This document shows positions 60,031 through 64,000 of a stretch of 64,000 nt of DNA, piece by piece. The DNA comes from Janthinobacterium sp. TND4EL3 (GTDB taxonomy: Bacteria; Pseudomonadota; Gammaproteobacteria; Burkholderiales; Burkholderiaceae_D), in contig NZ_FTMV01000014.1 in the NCBI RefSeq assembly GCF_900156175.1, forward strand, positions 62,001 through 126,000, read 5' to 3'. The notes under the pieces are model-generated. The model was given only the letters and a program-made list of their open reading frames with translations. It was not told the origin of the DNA and ran no database searches. Each line of letters opens with the position of its first letter. The first letter of the stretch is position 1. A program made the position numbers and the translations under genes.

Positions 60031-61008
60031 ATGTTCAAACTGACTTTTCTCGGCACGTCTTCCGGCGTGCCCACGCGCCACCGCAACGTCACGTCGCTGG
60101 CCCTGCAAACCACGCACAACCGCGACTGGTGGATGATTGATTGCGGCGAAGCCACGCAGCACCGGCTGCAGCGCCTGCCCTTGTCCGTGCACGACCTGGT
60201 GGGCATCTGCATCACCCACGTGCATGGCGACCACAGCTACGGGTTGCCGGGCCTGCTGGCCAGCGCCTCCATGACGGGGCGCAAGAAACCTTTGCTGCTG
60301 ATCGCCCCGGCCCCCATCAAGGCCTGGATCGACGCCACCCTGCTGCACACGGAACTGTTTTTGACGTATCCGCTGATCCATATCGACGTGGACAGTGTCC
60401 CAGTCGTGCATGAAGAAATGGGCCTGACCATCTCGCGCCATGCGCTGTCGCACCGCGCGCCGAGCGTCGCGTATCGCTTCGCGCTGGAAACGAGCAGGTG
60501 GAAACTGGACAAGGCGGCCCTGCAGGCGGCGGGCGTGCCGCCCGGCCCCGCCTGGGGGCTGTTGCAGGCGGGCCAGGATGCGCTGCTCGACGATGGCACG
60601 GTCTTGCGCGCCGCCGCTTTCCGCCAGACGGAAACGCAGCGCGCCACCGTGGTGATCGGCGGCGACAACGACACGCCAGCGCTGCTGACGGACGCCTGTG
60701 CCGGCGCGCAACTGCTCGTGCACGAAGCCACCTACACGGAAGCCATGCTGCACAAGGTGGGCCCCGGCCCCACGCACAGTTCCGTGCAGCGCGTGGCGCA
60801 GTTCGCCGAAGCGGTGCGCTTGCCGAACCTGATCCTCACCCACTTCAGCGCCCGCTATCACAATGCGGAAGGCATGGCCGAGCTGGAAGCGGAAGCGCGG
60901 CAGCACTACTCGGGTGAACTGTTCCTGGCGCGCGATTTCGACAGCTATGAACTCGATGCGGCCGGCGTGCTCAGCAAGTTACCGGCAAAGAAATCTAGTG
61001 GGGATTGA
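60031..61008 (+). CDS. RNase Z-like metallo-beta-lactamase-fold hydrolase
   Basis: 325 residues from ATG 60031. FKLTFLGTSSGVPTRHRNVTSLAL and the metal motif THVHGDH (His63, His65, Asp67, His68), PTHSSVQRVAQFAEA and LILTHFSARYH match RNase Z (tRNA 3' processing endonuclease, elaC/rnz). The exosite arm typical of bacterial RNase Z (about residues 165-190) is present but shortened and divergent, so arylsulfatase-type phosphodiesterase activity is possible. Overlaps the end of the convergent Sel1 gene by 14 bases. Confidence 0.85.
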   Translation: MFKLTFLGTSSGVPTRHRNVTSLALQTTHNRDWWMIDCGEATQHRLQRLPLSVHDLVGICITHVHGDHSYGLPGLLASASMTGRKKPLLLIAPAPIKAWIDATLLHTELFLTYPLIHIDVDSVPVVHEEMGLTISRHALSHRAPSVAYRFALETSRWKLDKAALQAAGVPPGPAWGLLQAGQDALLDDGTVLRAAAFRQTETQRATVVIGGDNDTPALLTDACAGAQLLVHEATYTEAMLHKVGPGPTHSSVQRVAQFAEAVRLPNLILTHFSARYHNAEGMAELEAEARQHYSGELFLARDFDSYELDAAGVLSKLPAKKSSGD

Positions 61009-61651
61009 CGCCATACTGCGCTGCGTATTCAGCCGCCAGCGCGCGCGCCGCCCGCTGCTGTGAGGGCGTGAGGATTTCCAGCAGCTGGTCGCGGTTCTTG
61101 ATCGATTGCGCGCTGCCCGCCTCGGCCGGCATGGCGATCCACGCATACGCCTGCACGTAATCGAGGTCCACGCCCTGCCCTTGCGCGTACAGCAAGCCAT
61201 ATTCATTCTGTGCGGACAGGGAACCGGCTTCGGCCGCCTGCTTGTACCAGAACGCCGCCTCGGCGAAGTCTTGCGGTACATCAATACCCTTGCGGTAAGC
61301 CTGCGCCAGATTGAATTGCGACTGGCCATCGCCCGCCTCGGCCGCCTGGCGCCCGTAGGCCAGCGACTGCCGCATGTCTTGCGCCACGCCATCGCCGCTC
61401 GCATACATCAGGGCCAGGTTGGCCAGCGACGGCGGAAAGCCCGCCTGCGCGGCGGCCGTGAACAGTTCCACCGCCTTCGGCAAGTCTTGCGTCACGCCAT
61501 GGCCCTGATAATACAGGCTGGCCAATAAATGCTGTCCTGCGGGATCGCCGGCTGCGGCTGCCGCATCAAATTGTCTAAATGCCTCAGCGTGATTGCCGTC
61601 GTTATAAGCGAGGATGCCCGCTTCATTCAAAGTTTCAGGCGACGATGTCAT
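60995..61651 (-). CDS. Sel1/TPR-like repeat protein
   Basis: 218 residues, no signal peptide. Four to five Sel1 repeats of about 36 residues: AGDPAGQHLLASLYYQGHGVTQDLPKAVELF, AGFPPSLANLALMYASGDGVAQDMRQSLAYG, AGDGQSQFNLAQAYRKGIDVPQDFAEAAFWY and AGSLSAQNEYGLLYAQGQGVDLDYVQAYAW. A protein-interaction scaffold, role unknown. Confidence 0.9.
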   Translation of the reverse strand: MTSSPETLNEAGILAYNDGNHAEAFRQFDAAAAAGDPAGQHLLASLYYQGHGVTQDLPKAVELFTAAAQAGFPPSLANLALMYASGDGVAQDMRQSLAYGRQAAEAGDGQSQFNLAQAYRKGIDVPQDFAEAAFWYKQAAEAGSLSAQNEYGLLYAQGQGVDLDYVQAYAWIAMPAEAGSAQSIKNRDQLLEILTPSQQRAARALAAEYAAQYGVNPH

Positions 61652-61813
61652 CAGAATTCCTTATTCGGGGATTTTTTGGCATTGTACACAGCACTGTTAC
61701 GCATAGAATGCACGATAGAAACCGTGTGGCGCATTGCCCGAATCCTGCGTTATGATCATTGATCGCACGATTTAATCCAGGCATAAGAACAGTGCCAGCC
61801 CAAGAATATCTCC

Positions 61814-62473
61814 ATGAAACTGATTGTTTTGTTTTTATCCCTGCTTTCCTCCTCGGCATATGGCGGCACCTTGCACCTGGACAAAGCTGCGACAGGCAAA
61901 GTGCGGCAAGCGGCCGATATCCGCTATGTCAATCACGATGAAAAACAGACGTATCAGATAAAAACCGGCAAGCGGTGGATGGCTGGCAGTTGCAGCAGCA
62001 GCGGCACGGGCAATTTGCACGCGCTGCTGGCCGACATGAATTTCGACGGCCATGCCGACCTGTGGGTGACGGGCTACACGGATAGCCAGGGACGCATCCG
62101 CTGTTCCGACGTGTGGCTGTGGGATGCGCCAGCGCAGCAATACCGTTTCAACAAACCCATGTCCGCCATTCCGAATCTGGACATTAGCATCGCCGGGCAG
62201 AGAATCGAAGGCGGCATCGCCAATTGCGGCTGCGCGGCGCAATGCTTTTATGAAGACAGCTATGCGTGGCGGGCAAATACATTAATCACCACCGCCCGGC
62301 GGGCACAGGATTGCGAGCGCTACCGGGAATATCGCCTCAATGATAAAAATGACTTGATCATCGTCAAGGATGAAATCATCGATAGCGCCAATCCCGGCCA
62401 GCAAGCCATCGAACAGACCCAAGTCGTTGACTGGCAGCGCCACGCGCAGATCATGCGCAAATCCTGGGAATAA
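61814..62473 (+). CDS. Secreted protein with single FG-GAP-like calcium motif (XAC2610-like)
   Basis: 219 residues from ATG 61814. Signal peptide KLIVLFLSLLSSSAYG; the segment DMNFDGHADLWV is a D-x-N-x-D-G-x2-D calcium-loop motif of FG-GAP/VCBS repeats in one copy, as in XAC2610-type proteins; Cys-rich patch NCGCAAQC. Lower GC than neighbours (about 50% in its first and last parts), suggesting recent acquisition. Function unknown. Confidence 0.7.
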   Translation: MKLIVLFLSLLSSSAYGGTLHLDKAATGKVRQAADIRYVNHDEKQTYQIKTGKRWMAGSCSSSGTGNLHALLADMNFDGHADLWVTGYTDSQGRIRCSDVWLWDAPAQQYRFNKPMSAIPNLDISIAGQRIEGGIANCGCAAQCFYEDSYAWRANTLITTARRAQDCERYREYRLNDKNDLIIVKDEIIDSANPGQQAIEQTQVVDWQRHAQIMRKSWE

Positions 62474-62502
62474 ATCCCTCACGACCATCCAACAATGCAC
62501 AC

Positions 62503-62973
62503 ATGACGATACATTCAGCATCGATTACTTTCCATGCCGCTAATGCGGAAGACACCCCGGCCTTCATCGCCTTGCGCGGCAAGACACGGCAGAACGCCGT
62601 TTCCCAGGAGCGCCTGGCAGAAGTGGGCATCACGGCCGGCACCTGGGCCGCGATGATGCGCTCGGGCAGCCTGCCCGGCCACGTCTGCCATCACGACGGC
62701 CAGCTGGCCGGCTACTGCTTTGGCGCGCGCGACACGGGAGAGATCGTCGTCCTGGCCCTGCTGCCGCAATTCGAAGGGCTAGGCATCGGCAAGACCCTGC
62801 TGCAACGGGTAATGGCCGAGCTGCGCGCGCAGGGCCACGAGCGGCTGTTCCTCGGCTGCTCCAGCGACCCCGCCTCGCGCTCCTACGGCTTCTACCGCTA
62901 CCTGGGTTGGACGGCGACGGGCGAGACGGACAAGTATGGCGACGACGTGCTCGAGTTTCGCTGGACGGCCTAG
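62503..62973 (+). CDS. GNAT family N-acetyltransferase
   Basis: 156 residues. ITFHAANAEDTPAFIALRGKTRQNAVSQERLAEVGIT, then the acetyl-CoA site EIVVLALLPQFEGLGIGKTLLQRVMAEL (Q-x-x-G-x-G variant EGLGIG) and GFYRYLGWTATG. Substrate unknown. Same strand as the 61814 gene with a 29-bp gap. Confidence 0.9.
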   Translation: MTIHSASITFHAANAEDTPAFIALRGKTRQNAVSQERLAEVGITAGTWAAMMRSGSLPGHVCHHDGQLAGYCFGARDTGEIVVLALLPQFEGLGIGKTLLQRVMAELRAQGHERLFLGCSSDPASRSYGFYRYLGWTATGETDKYGDDVLEFRWTA

Positions 62974-62976
62974 CGC

Positions 62977-63594
62977 CTAGCCAGGCACGCGGCGGGCATC
63001 CCACACGCACAGGATCTGCGCAATGGCAGAATCAAACACGGCATAGCCCACGCCGTCGCGGGCCTGGATCGCGACGCCCGACAGAAAACTGTCGAACACG
63101 GCCGCCAGCGCCACTGCATCCGTCCCCGCCGGCAATTCACCGCTGTCCCTGCCCCGCTCGACGCAATGCACGAAGCCGGCCCGCGTGCGCGCGCGCGAAG
63201 CGGTCAGCGGGGCGGCCACGGCCGCGTGCTCGGCCGTCGGCGCGCTCATGCAGCCGAGCGCCACCATGCAGCCGGGCGGGTGGCCCGGCTCGGACTGCAT
63301 GCGTGCCGACTGGCGCAAGGCCAGCTCGATGGCTTCGCGCGGCGCCAGGCCATCGTCCCATAAACACTCCGTCACGCGGGCAAACGTGTCCAGATAGCAT
63401 TGCGCCGCTTCGCGGAACAGCGCTTCCTTCGAACCGAACGCCGCATAAAAGCTGGGCGCGGAAATGCCGCCGCCCAGGCTCGCCTTGAGCTGACTCAAGG
63501 ACGTCGATTCATAACCTTGCTGCCAGAATAAAAACATGGCCTGCTCGACGGCTGCCTGCCGGTCGAACGTGCGCGGCCGTCCCATTTGCGCCAT
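62977..63594 (-). CDS. TetR/AcrR family repressor
   Basis: 205 residues. GRPRTFDRQAAVEQAMFLFWQQGYESTSLSQLKASLGGGISAPSFYAAFGSKEALFREA is a TetR helix-turn-helix; the C-terminal domain has several Cys (CMVALGCMSAP, CVERGRD). Divergent from an MFS transporter, which it very likely represses. Confidence 0.92.
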   Translation of the reverse strand: MAQMGRPRTFDRQAAVEQAMFLFWQQGYESTSLSQLKASLGGGISAPSFYAAFGSKEALFREAAQCYLDTFARVTECLWDDGLAPREAIELALRQSARMQSEPGHPPGCMVALGCMSAPTAEHAAVAAPLTASRARTRAGFVHCVERGRDSGELPAGTDAVALAAVFDSFLSGVAIQARDGVGYAVFDSAIAQILCVWDARRVPG

Positions 63595-63636
63595 CCATCA
63601 CTCCTTCTCGTCTATTCACCACCACTTACATACTAC

Positions 63637-63706
63637 TCGATACAGAAGTCATTGACAACGCGGCGCGCCATCGCCTATATTTATACCGATCGATACATAT
63701 GTACCG
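63637..63706 (+). promoter_or_regulatory. Promoter and probable TetR operator of the MFS gene
   Basis: TTGACA (63652-63657), 18-bp spacer, TATATT (63676-63681) form a good sigma-70 promoter. TCGATACA occurs at 63637-63644 and again at 63690-63697, flanking it, and TACATATGTA (63694-63703) is a perfect palindrome over the start site. Confidence 0.65.
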
Positions 63707-63758
63707 CCACAACGGTCAGGGCACTCCTGCGCCTGATCTCTTTACAAGGATGTTTGCC

Positions 63759-64000
63759 GTGAATCACGCCACACTCACCACCGGAGCCAGCCCCGCGCTG
63801 GCCAACCGCCTCCCCGTTTCGGGTTTATTAGCCCTGGCCATGACGGGTTTTATCTGCATCGTCACGGAAACCTTGCCCGCCGGCTTGTTGCCGCAGATCA
63901 GCGCGGGGCTCGGCATCAGCGCCGCGCTGGCCGGGCAAATGGTCACGGCCTATGCGCTCGGCTCCCTGCTGGCGGCCATACCGCTGACCATCGCCACGCG
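63759..64000 (+). CDS. MFS transporter, partial (5' end only)
   Basis: About 80 residues from GTG 63759 (AAGGA upstream; ATG 63750 is the alternative). NRLPVSGLLALAMTGFICIVTETLPAGLLPQISAGLGISAALAGQMVTAYALGSLLAAIPLTIAT matches the first two helices of DHA1-type drug/sugar efflux transporters (E/T-LP-GLLP, Q-V-T-AYALG). Controlled by the divergent TetR; runs off the window end. Confidence 0.88.
   Translation, partial: MNHATLTTGASPALANRLPVSGLLALAMTGFICIVTETLPAGLLPQISAGLGISAALAGQMVTAYALGSLLAAIPLTIAT

Noticed and set aside
1-64000. CRISPR arrays, tRNA or rRNA genes, insertion sequences, prophage
   Set aside because: No regularly spaced repeats, no cloverleaf or rRNA segments, no transposase or structural phage genes seen on either strand.

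Overview
The window is GC-rich bacterial chromosome, about 61 protein-coding genes with no tRNA, rRNA, transposase, phage gene or CRISPR array that I can see. The mix of families (a Burkholderiales-type general porin ending in Phe, OmpA proteins with proline linkers, the SpecificRecomb membrane family, DUF1501/DUF1800 pairs, many small glycine-zipper lipoproteins, NhaR-like LysR, MsbA) suggests a betaproteobacterium, most likely Oxalobacteraceae (Janthinobacterium/Massilia/Duganella group). That placement is inference from families only. Both ends are cut inside genes: pbpC on the left and an MFS efflux gene on the right.

Layout. 1-11.7 kb: pbpC and its alpha-2-macroglobulin partner (minus strand), a proline-linker OmpA porin, a YihY/BrkB membrane protein, an AI-2E-family transporter and a BON lipoprotein. 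11.7-24.2 kb: a dense envelope-stress neighbourhood with a triple-Cys-repeat periplasmic protein, four glycine-zipper proteins, DUF3309 and lmo0937-type mini membrane proteins, a patatin lipase, a six-gene minus-strand run (DUF4398 lipoprotein, DUF4398-OmpA lipoprotein, ferritin-like protein, YqjD-like, YqjE-like, a third small membrane protein), an AsmA protein and a Crp/Fnr-family regulator. Eight copies of a 16-bp inverted repeat, TGTnCG-N4-CGnACA, sit upstream of these genes and upstream of the regulator itself; I read this as a local regulon. 24.3-32 kb: GNAT, M16 peptidase, a small secreted Cys protein, a TerC-CBS-CorC membrane protein, a DUF3617 protein and a porin.

32-40.5 kb: the membrane-bound SpecificRecomb protein translationally coupled to a phospholipase D lipoprotein; a ParD/ParE toxin-antitoxin pair with its operator; a PAP2 - diacylglycerol kinase - metallophosphoesterase operon; and, divergent from it, a 74-residue protein of unknown function preceded by two tandem perfect CTGT-N8-ACAG LexA-type SOS boxes. 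40.5-53.6 kb: a DUF1501/DUF1800 pair, two LysR plus zinc-independent quinone-oxidoreductase modules that are paralogous, glycerate 2-kinase, YnfA, TerB-like and TerC/Alx proteins with an NhaR-like regulator, a CLC antiporter and a MarR regulator. 53.6-64 kb: two tandem YwqK/MORN-type secreted proteins, MsbA, a 17-kDa-antigen-like protein, a Tat-exported amidohydrolase, an RNase Z-like hydrolase, a Sel1 protein, a GNAT and a TetR-MFS divergent pair.

The two observations I rate highest are the palindrome-defined stress regulon (12.4-23.0 kb) and the uncharacterised SOS-controlled small gene at 39.1 kb. Start sites were chosen by ribosome-binding sites and signal peptides wherever the longest frame looked over-extended.
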